Shown here piece after piece: positions 50,159-61,379 of a DNA stretch of 64,000 nucleotides (within the stretch, counting starts at the first letter, position 1; the number at the start of each line of letters is the position of its first letter). This DNA comes from Acanthochlamys bracteata (taxonomy: Eukaryota > Streptophyta > Magnoliopsida > Pandanales > Velloziaceae), in NCBI GenBank assembly GCA_019914995.1, contig CM034126.1:14699001-14763000 (forward strand), in the 5' to 3' direction. Below the pieces are notes generated by a model, which searched no databases, was not told the origin of the DNA, and worked only from the letters and a program-made list of their open reading frames with translations. The translations under genes and the position numbers were made by a program.

Positions 50159-53100
50159 TCAGATAGGCAGAATATTGAAGCCAGTGATGAGAAACCCCAA
50201 CAACACAATTATGCTATGTAGGTCGGCAGAAGGTGATGCATTCGAAAATCTGACCTTATGGTTTTGGTCCCTGCCAAGGAAAGCAGAGTCAACCTTTAGC
50301 ACACCACGTAATACCAGATATTTCTTGAAAGTAGTACAAGTATAGGTAAATAAAAAGCTGAATATCTTACTTCTGCAAACCGGCAAGTGCACCGCAGAAG
50401 ATAGCATTGTCAGGTAATGGAAGCTCAGTCTGGTTTGTAATTTCCGGGTTAACAACACTTACATAGACTTCCTGCCCTAGGTGCCAGGTATCCAGATTTT
50501 GAGCACGCAAATTCCATATCCCCACATTATCCAGATAAACTAAAATGGAAGTCCATGCTCCTGGAAAAACCTGCAAGGATTACGAGATCTAAGTTGCTGG
50601 ATATGTACCCAGAACAATTAGCAGTAGACCATCATAGAATTTTATTTGGTTTGCATATTAAATAGATATAGCCGATAAACATCCAATGCATAAAATAACA
50701 AGAAAAGAGAGGGTGATAGTAGCTTAGGCCCTAATACCTGTGTAGTGCAGCGAGCAACTCCATCCCATTTATTGTATGTACCTCTGCTGTTTTCGGTCCA
50801 AATTCCAAAGTCCATCCTAAAGACAGGTGATTACGTGAAAACATTATGAGATTTAGCATGCTACATACTGAAACATTAACTCTGTTGATTAGAATATTAC
50901 CCAACAACAAAGAAGGCATAGCCGTCCAAATGATAGCTTTGAATAGTTGTTCCATTGTTCTGCATTATGATCTCCATGAAGCCCTTATAAGAGCCATTTA
51001 TAACTGATGTGTCTAATTTTGGAGGTCTGTTCATTATGTGGTTCGGAAAATCAAGTTTATAGACCCCAGGGACACTGAATTGCTGTGCAAGCTTGAGAGG
51101 TGTTGCAGGAGCAATGTATGATATACCATTTAATGTCGTACGCCAAACCCCATTAATAAGTATCGCAGGTTGACTGAGTAATACAAATACATCCGTAACA
51201 GTGATATCACCATAATGAAAGGAACCTTGGGGATTAGGCCTAGCAGCACCAGCAGAGACATTCCATCTGAATGTGCAAAAACAAATCCTAAGCTCATGCA
51301 TTCTGATATTTAGATGAAAGATGACAATCAACAAAGTATTCATCCGATCAGAAAGGACTGGATGACTACATAAAACACGATACACTAGCAATGCAGTATG
51401 TGAAAGTCAAAGAAACCAAGTAAAAAGGTAGACATAAGCAAATGCCGAAAATAGCTGAGCAAATATAAGTAATACCTGATTGATCTGGCTTGGTTCATTG
51501 AGAAATATGTATCACCTTCATCTGGACCATCAGAAAGCGGACCAGAGGCAGGACCCTGAGAATTAGAGTAGTGCAATACAGCAACTCCTGTCAATTTATC
51601 TCTGAGAGATGTATTCACAAAACGAGCACTTGCAACTACATAGTAGTCACTAGTGGCATTCTGGTCCATTGTGACGAGGAATGAATACGATTGTCCAACA
51701 TGAATATCCATGTTTGTGTAGTTCTGTTGAACAGTGTAAGATCCTTCAGTCTCCACAAGAAGCAAGTTATGATTCTGAATTCTGAAGTTCAACGTAGTTT
51801 GGATGCCCACATTATGAACTCGAACTCGATAAGTTTTTCCTGGTTTTTTGAGAGGGAAAAAAACTGATTATCTATTGAGGATGATCTGGCACGGGATATC
51901 CTAAAAGTACCAAGTCAAGTCACAAAATTAAGTTCATTCAATTAGTGATGTGAGGTGCACATTCATATGCGCTAGTTGATGTATATGCATACGAAGCATC
52001 AAGGAAAATGGCAGTGTTAATAACATATTCCCATAATATCTACGCAGTCCACATTTTGAAATCTGGTGGACACTTCAATAGACCAGGCATGCTACGGAAA
52101 AATGTTACCTCATGCAGCCTTTTTCTTATGAATTTATTATGTTGATTACCTGGATCTACATTCATTGTCCCATAAACAATGCCAGGAGGAACAATTGATT
52201 CGTTGAAGCGATAAGGTCCCAAGCCATTGACTAATACACCATCTGGTAGACCAAGATCGCCATTATCCTCAAGGTCTTTCCTCAGGTCCTGTTTCCCTGT
52301 AATGTTAGTGCAGTTCAAAATACCCTACAATCATCAGCATTCAACATCATTAATGTCCAAGAAAGAGATTAAACACTGACCTTGTAATCTTTGACATACC
52401 AGTCACCTATGAGAATTGTGATGTCTCCATCTGGTGTTCCAAAAGGTAATGGAATGACATCTCTATTGTTCACTACGATTCCTCCGTAACCACCGGCAGA
52501 TTTTTGAAAACCGATAGACGGGAAATAAAAGAAACTTCCAATCTGATCTTTAACCTGGAACTCATACGTCCAATTCCATCCAGGAGGTATGGCACAATTT
52601 GTCCCCAAAACACCATCCTGCCAAGAATTCTTTCGTTGCTGCAATCCATTCCTACATTAACACGATATACATGGAATCACCATTTCATAGCATAAGCATT
52701 CAAAGGACAAAGACATATTAATAAGAATAAGAAGAAAATACCATGTCACAAGAAATGGTTCGTCTAAGTTGTTGTGGATGTTGACAACAACGTTCCAGTT
52801 TGTTGTTACATTCAGTATAGGTCCAGGGAAAAGTCCATTAATCCCAATAACCTATGAATTCACAAAGGAGGCAAGATTGTTAGTTTTATCCTTTAGACGA
52901 AAAGACGAGATTGTTAGTTGATTAATTAACTGATGCTCTTGCTAATCTTCTGTTTCATATAATAATAAACAACAATAACAAATTCGTCGGTTATATCTAC
53001 ATGCGAACCCTTACCAAGTACGAAGGCAAATTAATAATTGTTCACAAACTAGGACAGGGATTATAGAAAAAAAAACAATATTTTCTGGAGAACTTTGATA

Positions 53101-53354
53101 TAAGAAAAAAAAAAAGGCAATTTCAGGAAAGAAAAAACAAGAGCATTATTAATCACTGGTATAAATGCAACAATAAGTTTGAGATTAAAAATTGAAGACG
53201 ATCCCAACCTGCTGCTTGATACCGAGCGGCGAGGCGGTGATGTAAGCGACATCCCAGTCGAAGAAGGCGAAGGGATCTCCGGCGAGGACCACATTGATCG
53301 GGCAAAGAAGAAGAAGAAAAAGAAAGCAGCAAATCGAGAGCTTGAAGAACCCAT
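50159..53354 (-). CDS. SKS: SKU5-like (SKS) GPI-anchored multicopper-oxidase-like protein, start out of frame
   Basis: Nine exons on the minus strand: 53354-53209, 52851-52742, 52651-52381, 52288-52150, 51839-51476, 51266-50901, 50816-50738, 50570-50371, 50270-50159. Exons 2-9 are in frame. With one base added in exon 1 the chain would be about 595 residues, normal for SKU5. Exon 1 encodes a hydrophobic signal segment ending in NVVLAGDPFAFFDWDVAYIT, but the only nearby ATG (53354) is one base out of register with it. The in-frame path runs up to a TGA without an ATG. Cupredoxin-like domains follow (VIGINGLFPGPILNV, DGVLGTNCAIPPGWNWTYEF, KLDFP, NKWDGVAR). The copper ligands are missing: TWNG replaces HWHG, and there is no HCH motif. 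The hydrophobic C-terminus (SIIVLLGFLITGFNI) fits a GPI signal. SKU5-type proteins sit at the plasma membrane/cell wall and affect directional growth. The gene may be a very young pseudogene, or the sequence may carry an error. Confidence 0.85.
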
Positions 53355-53448
53355 CAATCAAAGTCCAAAGAGATCAATTCTTTCTAGATCAAAATACAAA
53401 AAGATTAAGCCTCTCTTAAATCAAAGCTCGAAGCTTTCTTTCTTTGTT

Positions 53449-53482
<34 letters not shown>

Positions 53483-54484
53483 AGCGAGTGAGACTGTGAG
53501 AGTAGGAGTACCAAAGGGAGTGAAGAGAATGATTGAACGAGTTTGAACAGAGTGCGACTGTGACAGGCTGTAATTCTCCAAGCAAAGATGTTTGTCGGTT
53601 GTTAATTGGGCCCAAATGAGGCCCATCAAGTTCTTTGATCCTCTCTATCTTAATACTACTAATATAACAATGATCACACGTACTATTCTCAAGTTATATA
53701 TATATATATTTTTATTTCAATTATATTTTAAAGTGGATTGGAATTGAAAGTTTTTTTATTTCAATTCTATTTAAAATTTTATGTATAATAATACTGAATT
53801 AAAATTCTGAAATTTTTATAATATATTAAAATGTATGAACTATTTGAATTATAATTCTTACAAAAAAAAAATAGAGTTCGTATATACAAAACGTGTTCTA
53901 AATAAAATTCATTTAGTGTCTATTAAACATCGTAAAGTTTGTAAAGGAAGATCTTTTTTCTTTTGTTTGGAATGTTAAGAAAGAGATAACTTGAGTTTGG
54001 GAGTAGTGGATTTGGACATACCCATCGATCGATGTGCATATATAGCTACCTTACTATCTAAGGAACATGATGATCTTACATTACCTTAGAATGAAGGAGT
54101 TAACTCTAAATTAAGCTGAGTCTATAATCAAAACAGATGGTTGCACTCTAAATAAAGCTAGCACGCATCGAATAAATTTGTATCTGTCTCTTTCAGTTTA
54201 ACTTTAACGTTATGTTAGTTTTATTATCTTTAAGTTTTCTAGTCTTTTAGATCGCGACCTGTGACAGATAGATCATATGGTAATATATTTCATTACCAGC
54301 CTCATCACGTACTACGCTATCATCTTTATTTCCCCTGGCCACCACCGACCATTACACCTTTTGTTTGTCTTCTGTTTAGTTTCAGGAGTAAATATATATA
54401 CACATGTTGCAGATGTAAGTAAGACTAAATAATATACATGCATGCACTCGAACGTATCCTTTCTTACTAGAAATTAATGTAACA
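53355..54484. other. Upstream region of the SKU5-like gene and spacer
   Basis: Leader and promoter of the SKU5-like gene, including the GA repeat at 53451-53480. AT-rich DNA with no recognisable gene follows, including a MITE-like low-complexity block at about 53700-53890. Confidence 0.4.
53451..53480. repeat. (GA)15 microsatellite
   Basis: Uninterrupted GA repeat, which reads as CT on the SKU5-like sense strand and lies about 100 bases upstream of its ATG. CT tracts at this distance are common in plant 5' leaders. Confidence 0.85.
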
Positions 54485-55910
54485 TGTCTGCAAGCATCAG
54501 TCGGACCCTAACGTCGCTGGCGCTGATGCTCAGTGCAGCGGTGTTGGTGTTCTCGGTATTGCATGGCCCTTCGGCGGCATGATCTTCATTCTCGTTTACT
54601 GCACTGCAGAGAATATCTGGTGAACCTTGATCTCCTTCCTGATCTTGCATTTGTTAATAAACTTTGTCTCCGACTTGCTGTTGACATGGTCATGTTAGAT
54701 ATTATAAATCACTATGTAAATTAGTAGCTAACAAATTAAATATGCATTCATGTTGGAATATTAAAAGATTAAGGAAGATAAAACACCACCTATAAAGTTG
54801 GAAGGTTAAAAAAATTGAAGCGTCTAATAGAAGATGGAAAGCCAAAATACTCAATTAGTAGAAAAGTTTGAAAATTCAAGAATCTTTTTGGCACACTATG
54901 TATATGGGTAAGAATTACTTATTTGAAGCATCAATCACAACATCAAGTGTGAGAGATATAAGCAAAGTATTATAATTAGAAGTTTCACTTAAAGTGTAAT
55001 ACAATAATTTGTAATTGTTTTGAGTTAGTGATTTCCTTGAAGGCTAGTTTGTCTTTCCGTGAGATTTTTTTTATTTTTTTCCACGTAATTCTCTTGTCTT
55101 TGTGTTTGTTTTGCTCTTTTCTTAATTTTCATATTGCTTAGGCAAGATCCTTTAATGTGTTTATATTTCCGCTGCGTCTATCGGCAACCGAACATATTCG
55201 CTATTTCTAACAGGTCATAGCTAGCCTATATATATTTTATGCTAGCTATATGTCAAACGTAGTCTTTCCCGCTGAAGACCTAGTATATTTTTGGCTTGGC
55301 GTACAGAAGGTGACATAAACCCTGCTGTAAACCTTTGGACTCTTCTTAATTATCGGCCCGCAAGGTTTCACTCATTCGTGCTGTGCTGTATATACATGAT
55401 TGCACAATATATGTCTAGGTGCCTTCTGCGGTGTTGGACTGATCGTTAAGGGCTTCCAGAGAACCTACTTTAACCGCTACGGAGGCGGTGCCAACGAGCT
55501 CGATCGCTGATGGCTACTCCAAGGGCACTGGCCTTGCTGCTGAGATCATCGGCACTTTCGTTCTGCTTGTCTACACCGTCTTCTCAGCCAGCGACCCCAA
55601 GCGCAACGCCCGTGACTCCCATGTCCCGGTATATATATATGTACCTTATCAACTATATATGTTAAACTAGTCTTAGCATATACACATGCGGTACATGTGA
55701 TTGCATATGTTAACATTCAATAAGGTACGTACTACTCTAGTAATTCGTCTTTTTGTCTGATTTCGTTTCTCGTCGAACATGCAGGTGTTGGCCCCTCTGT
55801 CAATTGGGTTTGCAGTGTTCATGGTCCAGCTTGCTACAATACCAATCACAGGCACTGGCATCAACCCTGCTAAGAGTTTTGGTGCTGCTGTGATCTACAA
55901 CAATGATATT
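54485..55910 (+). pseudogene. PIP2-type aquaporin pseudogene interrupted by an LTR
   Basis: Fragments of a plasma-membrane aquaporin occur in order. The first (about 54499-54617) has [20 protein letters not shown] and [13 protein letters not shown]. The second (about 55308-55628) has the first NPA box as DINPAVN. It then changes frame to ARKVSLIRAVLYMIAQ, and changes frame again to [16 protein letters not shown]. It continues as [19 protein letters not shown] and [15 protein letters not shown]. The third (55785-55905) has the second NPA box in [19 protein letters not shown]. The first transmembrane helix and the C-terminal helix are absent. Intron-like gaps keep the GT-AG positions of PIP genes, so this derives from a genomic duplicate rather than a processed cDNA. 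Frame changes and truncation make it non-functional. PIP2 fits better than PIP1 because of [10 protein letters not shown]. Confidence 0.85.
54751..55212. mobile_element. Solo LTR (Ty1/copia-like)
   Basis: A 462-bp element starts TGTTGGAATATT and ends CTATTTCTAACA. The terminal eight bases are inverted with one mismatch (TGTTGGAA/TGTTAGAA), as expected of an LTR. There is no internal gag-pol and no second LTR nearby, so it is a solo LTR. Flanking pentamers ATTCA and GGTCA share only three bases, so the target duplication is diverged or not intact. It sits in the first intron of the aquaporin relic. Confidence 0.7.
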
Positions 55911-56259
55911 AAAAAAAAATTTAGTTTCATATTAATTATTAATAATTCTGAAATAATATTTATAAAAATTTGGGCTCACTTTTTTTTATTGTCAATTAAT
56001 TTTAATAAAAATTTTAAATTCGTCATATAATATCAGAGCGGATTGGATCTGATCGGCCTGAAATGTATACTAAATCTAACTTTATTATTCATATCTATTC
56101 AGAGTCTTCATAGTCCATTTTAATTTAGGACAAAATTATTTCGCTTTATTTCATGACAGATAGTTCATTTTATTTAAAAAATAACTATTCATTATATTTT
56201 AAGAAAAATAGTCTATTTTATTTCAGAACAGATATTTCGTTTTGTCCAATTTAGTACAA
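55911..56259. other. AT-rich flank left of the tandem array
   Basis: No gene. It contains TATCAGAGC at 56031-56039, the core of a tRNA-Met primer-binding site seen after 5' LTRs. It also has short TTTTATTT-type near-repeats (about 56115-56245) just before the array. Confidence 0.35.
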
Positions 56260-59200
56260 GTCACAGGTAAATATTTTTGACAAGTTTGGCCTACGGCGGT
56301 TAAACTTTTGCAGGATTATATACTTACTAATCAATTCAACGGACATGCAAATAATTGAAGAGGAGTCCGAACATGCAAAATAATCGAAGAAAGAAGAAAT
56401 TGATTTTGCCTCTGTTTGTTGTCCTATTTATATTAACCTTACGTGATTTTCTCTTTGTATTGTTCTTCTTCTTCCTCTGTTTGGGATTGATTATTGATTT
56501 AACTGATCAAATAAAGGTTCCATCGAACCGAATCTTTCTTTTTCAATCATTTTAGTTTGATTTTATCACCCGAAATTTTTCTCAGCAATGTCGATTTTTC
56601 TAGTAGGTATATAATCAGATGCAATTTCCATCGGCAAAAATCAAAACTACGATTTCATTTTGATTGTACATAAACAACTCATCATTTACTTGACATTAAA
56701 ACAGAAATCAAGATAATCAAATTTGATATATACCAACAAAAAAAAAAAAAGCAAGTGAATGTGAAAACAAAGTAAAAAACTCAATATAATAAATAGCGAA
56801 AAAATTTGAAGAAAAAAAATAACTTGGTTTTGCCTTTTCCAGTTTTCCTAAAATGAAATTGCACCCCATTTTAAGAACAACTCAATTAGAGTCCCTAAAC
56901 CATTTGTATTAGCACAATTGAACTCATAAGAAGTCCTTATGCTACAAAGCTTAATTACTCAAATTGTACTACTTGAACTCCTAAGAAGAAAGCACCAAAG
57001 CAAGTTCGTGTTTTACTTTGACACTTTCGACTTCCATCCGGCAGCTCTTGCCTCCATTAACTACTTGCAACAAATTCACGTCTTCCAACATCGGCTAGCA
57101 CTCCTGACAGATTGATAATTAACTCGAATCCGCCTCTTAGATCGGATTAAATCGCTTGATTGTCGTCGACTTCTTTTATAAATTCATACCAATTTTAGCT
57201 ACGATTCGATGGTTTATGATTGATTAACGGTAGATTGAATCGATAATAGTACTTTGAAATACTTTTTAATTCTTTAGTTTATTTTTTTCAAATTTTTATA
57301 ATACTTTGATCATTAAATTTTAGAAAATTATAAATTAATTATAATCATAATTATACTTTCACAATCCTAATTTGTAGTTCTTAACGATCCTAGACAAAGT
57401 CACAAAAACAAATATTTTTGACAAATTTGAAAGAAATCAGTAAACTTTTTGGCTTATTATATACTTACTAATCAATTCAACGGACATGCAAATAATCGAA
57501 GAGGAGTCCGAACATGCAAATAATCGAAGAAAAAAAGAAATTGATTTTGCCTCTGAAACCGCAACGTTATTAACTTTACGTGATTTTTTCTCTTCGTCTT
57601 TTTCGTTCTTCTTCTTCTTTTTTGTTTAAATTGATTATTGATTTAATCGATCAAATAAAGGTTCCAAAAGAAATCTTTCTTTTTCAATCATTTAGTTTGA
57701 TTTCATCACCAGAAATTCTTCTCAGCAATGTCGGTTTTTTAGTAGGTATATAATCAGATGCAATTTCCCTCGGTCAAAAATACGTAAAACTACGATTTCA
57801 TTTGGATTGTACATAAACAACTCATCACTGCACTTGACATTAAACAGGAAACTGAAGATAATCAAATTTGATATATATCGAACAAAATAAAAAAAGCAAG
57901 TGAATGTGAGAAACAAAGTAAAAAACTGAATATAATAAATAGCGAGAAAAACTTGAAGAAAAAAATAACTTGGTTCGCAATGCCTTTCCCAGTTTCCCTA
58001 AAATGAAATTGCATCCTTTTTTTAAGAACAACTCAATTAGAGTCCCTAAACCATTTGTAATAGCACATTGAACTCATAAGAAGTCCTTATGCTACAAAGC
58101 TTAATTACTCAAATTGTACTACTTGAACTCCTAAGAAGAAGGCACCCGAAAGCAAGCTGCTGATGCGGTTACCTGGTGACACTTTCGACTTCCATCCGGG
58201 TTAGCTCTTGCCTCCATTAACTACTTGCAACAAATTCACGTGCTGCAAGCCTCCTAGCACCTCGGACAGATCGATAAATTAACTCGAATCCGTCTAGATT
58301 AAATCGGATTAAATCAGATCGATTGTACGTCAACTTTTTTATAAATTCATACCAATTTTAGCTACGGTCGATGGTTTATGATTGATCGGAACGGTAGATT
58401 GAATATGATAATAGTACTTTGAAATACTTTTTAATTCTTTAGTTTATTTTTTTCAAATTTTTATAATACTTTGATCATTAAATTTTAGAAAATTATAAAT
58501 TAATTATAATCATAATTATACTTTCAATCCTAATTCGGTAGTTCCTGAACGATCCCTAGACAGGTCACAGGTAAATATTTTTGACAAATTTGGCCTACGG
58601 CGGTTAAACTTTTGCAGGATTATATACTTACTAATCAATTCAACGGACATGCAAATAATCGAAGAGGAGTCCGAACATGCAAATAATCGAAGAAAAAAGA
58701 AATTGATTTTGCCTCTGTTTGTCGTTCGACGTTATTAACTTTACGTGATTTTTTCTCCTTCGTCTTTCGTTCTTCTTCTTCCTTTGTTTCGGAATTGATT
58801 ATTGATTTAACTGATCAAATAAAGGTTCCAGCGAACCGAATCTTTCTTTTTCAATCATTTAGTTTGATTTCATCACCCGAAATTCTTCTCAGCAATGTCG
58901 GTTTTTTAGTAGGTATATAATCAGATGCAATTTCCCTCGGTCAAAAATACGTAAAACTACGATTTCATTTGGATTGTACATAAACAACTCATCACTGCAC
59001 TTGACATTAAGCAGGAAACTGAAGATAATCAAATTTGATATATACCGAACAAAATAAAAAAAGCAAGTGAATGTGAGAAACAAAGTAAAAAACTGAATAT
59101 AATAAATAGCGAGAAAAACTTGAAGAAAAAAATAACTTGGTTCGCAATGCCTTTCCCAGTTTCCCTAAAATGAAATTGCATCCTTTTTTTAAGAACAACT

Positions 59201-61230
59201 CAATTAGAGTCCCTAAACCATTTGTAATAGCACATTGAACTCATAAGAAGTCCTTATGCTACAAAGCTTAATTACTCAAATTGTACTACTTGAACTCCTA
59301 AGAAGAAGGCACCCAAAGCAAGTGGCGATGCGGTTACACGGTGACACTTTCGACTTCCATCCGGGTTAGCTCTTGCCTCCATTAACTACTTGCAACAAAT
59401 TCACATGCTGCAAGCCTCCTAGCACCTCGGACAGATCGATAAATTAACTCGAATCCGTCTAGATTAAATCGGATTAAATCGGATCGATTAGACGTCAACT
59501 TTTTATAAATTCATACCAATTTTAGCTACGGTCGATGGTTTATGATTGATCGGAATTAGAGATTGAATATGATAATAGTACTTTGAAATACTTTTTAATT
59601 CTTTAGTTTATTTTTTTCAAATTTTTATAATACTTTGATCATTAAATTTTAGAAAATTATAAATTAATTATAATCATAATTATACTTTCGCAATCCTAAT
59701 TCGGTAATTTTTGAACGATCCCTAGACAGGTCACAGGTAAATATTTTTGGCAAGTTTGGCCTACAACGGTTAAACTTTTGCAGGATTATATACTTACTAA
59801 TCAATTCAACGGACATGCAAATAATCGAAGAGGAGTCCGAACATGCAAATAATCGAAGAAAGAAGAAATTGATTTTGCCTCTGTTTGTCGTCCGACGTTA
59901 TTAACCTTACGTGATTTTCTCTCCTTCGTCTTTCGTTCTTCTTCTTCTTTTGTTTCAGGATTGATTATTGATTTAACTGATCAAATAAAGGTTCCAGCAA
60001 ACCGAATCTTTCTTTTTCAATCATTTTAGTTTGATTTCATCACCCGAAATTCTTCTCAGCAATGTCGGTTTTTCTAGTAGGTATATAATCAGATGCAATT
60101 TCCCTCGGTCAAAAATACGTAAAACTACGATTTCATTTGGATTGTACATAAACAACTCATCACTGCACTTGACATTAAGCAGGAAACTGAAGATAATCAA
60201 ATTTGATATATACCGAACAAAATAAAAAAAGCAAGTGAATGTGAGAAACAAAGAAAAAAACTGAATATAATAAATAGCGAGAAAAACTTGAAGAAAAAAA
60301 TAACTTGGTTCGCAATGCCTTTCCCAGTTTTCCTAAAATGAAATTGCACCCCTTTTTTAAGAACAACTCAATTAGAATCCTTAAATCATTTGTAATAGCA
60401 CAATTGAACTCATAAGAAGTCCTTATGCTACAAAGCTTAATTACTCAAATTGTACTACTTGAACTCCTAAGAAGAAGGCACCCAAAAGCAAGCTGCTGAT
60501 GCGGTTACCTGGTGACACTTTCGACTTCCATCCGGGTTAGCTCTTGCCTCCATTAACTACTTGCAACAAATTCACGTGCTGCAAGCCTCCTAGCACCTCG
60601 GACAGATCGATAAATTAACTCGAATCCGTCTAGATTAGATCGGATTAAATCAGATCGATTGTACGTCGACTTTTTTATAAATTCATACCAATTTTAGCTA
60701 CGGTCGATGGTTTATGATTGATCGGAACGGTAGATTGAATCTGATAATAGTACTTTGAAATACTTTTTAATTCTTTAGTTTATTTTTTTCAAATTTTTAT
60801 AATACTTTGATCATTAAATTTTAGAAAATTATAAATTAATTATAATCATAATTATACTTTCGCAATTCTAATTCGGTAATTTCTGAACGATTTTTAAACA
60901 GGTCACATGTAAATAGTTTTGGTAAGTTTGACCTACAACGGTTAAACTTTTGCAGAATTATATACTTACTGATCAATTCAACGGACATGCAAATAATCAA
61001 AGAGGAGTCCGGACATGCAAATAATCGAAGAAAGAAGAAATTGATTTTGCCTCTGTTTGTCGTCCGACGTTATTAACCTTACGTGATTTTCTTTCCTTCG
61101 TTTTTCGTTCTTCTTCTTCTTCTGTTTTGGGATTGATTATTGATTTAACTGATCAAATAAAGGTTCCAGCGAACCGATTCTTTCTTTTTCAATTATTTTA
61201 GTTTAATTTCATCATCCGAAATTCTTCACT
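56260..61230. repeat. Tandem array, unit about 1.17 kb, four full copies plus a partial fifth
   Basis: The marker GTCACAGGTAAATA (or its variant) recurs at 56260, 57399, 58564, 59730 and 60902, giving spacings of 1139, 1165, 1166 and 1172. Each unit has the same internal order: GGACATGCAAATAATCGAAG, a TTC-rich tract, GGTATATAATCAGATGCAAT, AGAAGTCCTTATGCTACAAA, GACTTTCGACTTCCATCC, and an AT-rich end (TTTAGAAAATTATAAATTAA). Units 3 and 4 are almost identical, while units 1 and 2 differ in patches. Unit 5 stops after about 330 bases. No protein homology was recognised. A 63-64 codon minus-strand frame recurs but looks incidental. The array was probably made by unequal exchange. Confidence 0.93.
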
Positions 61231-61256
61231 GTTATGCCATATCAATTTATTTTATT

Positions 61257-61318
61257 TTGATTGATTGATTGATCAATCAATTCAATTGATTAGTAGATTG
61301 ATTAATTGATTGATTAAG
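61257..61318. repeat. GATT-rich repeat with palindrome
   Basis: Low-complexity TTGA/GATT repeat between the array and the myotubularin start. It contains a perfect 16-base palindrome TTGATTGATCAATCAA at 61265-61280, which could extrude or be an assembly-sensitive site. Confidence 0.7.
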
Positions 61319-61379
61319 TCGATCGAGCACCCTGGCGCGTCCTCGGCGACGCATCTCGGAGGAGGCGGGGGCGTACAAG

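Noticed and set aside
56260-61230. CRISPR-like repeat array
   Set aside because: The repeat unit is about 1.17 kb with no short spacers, and the context is a plant nuclear genome.
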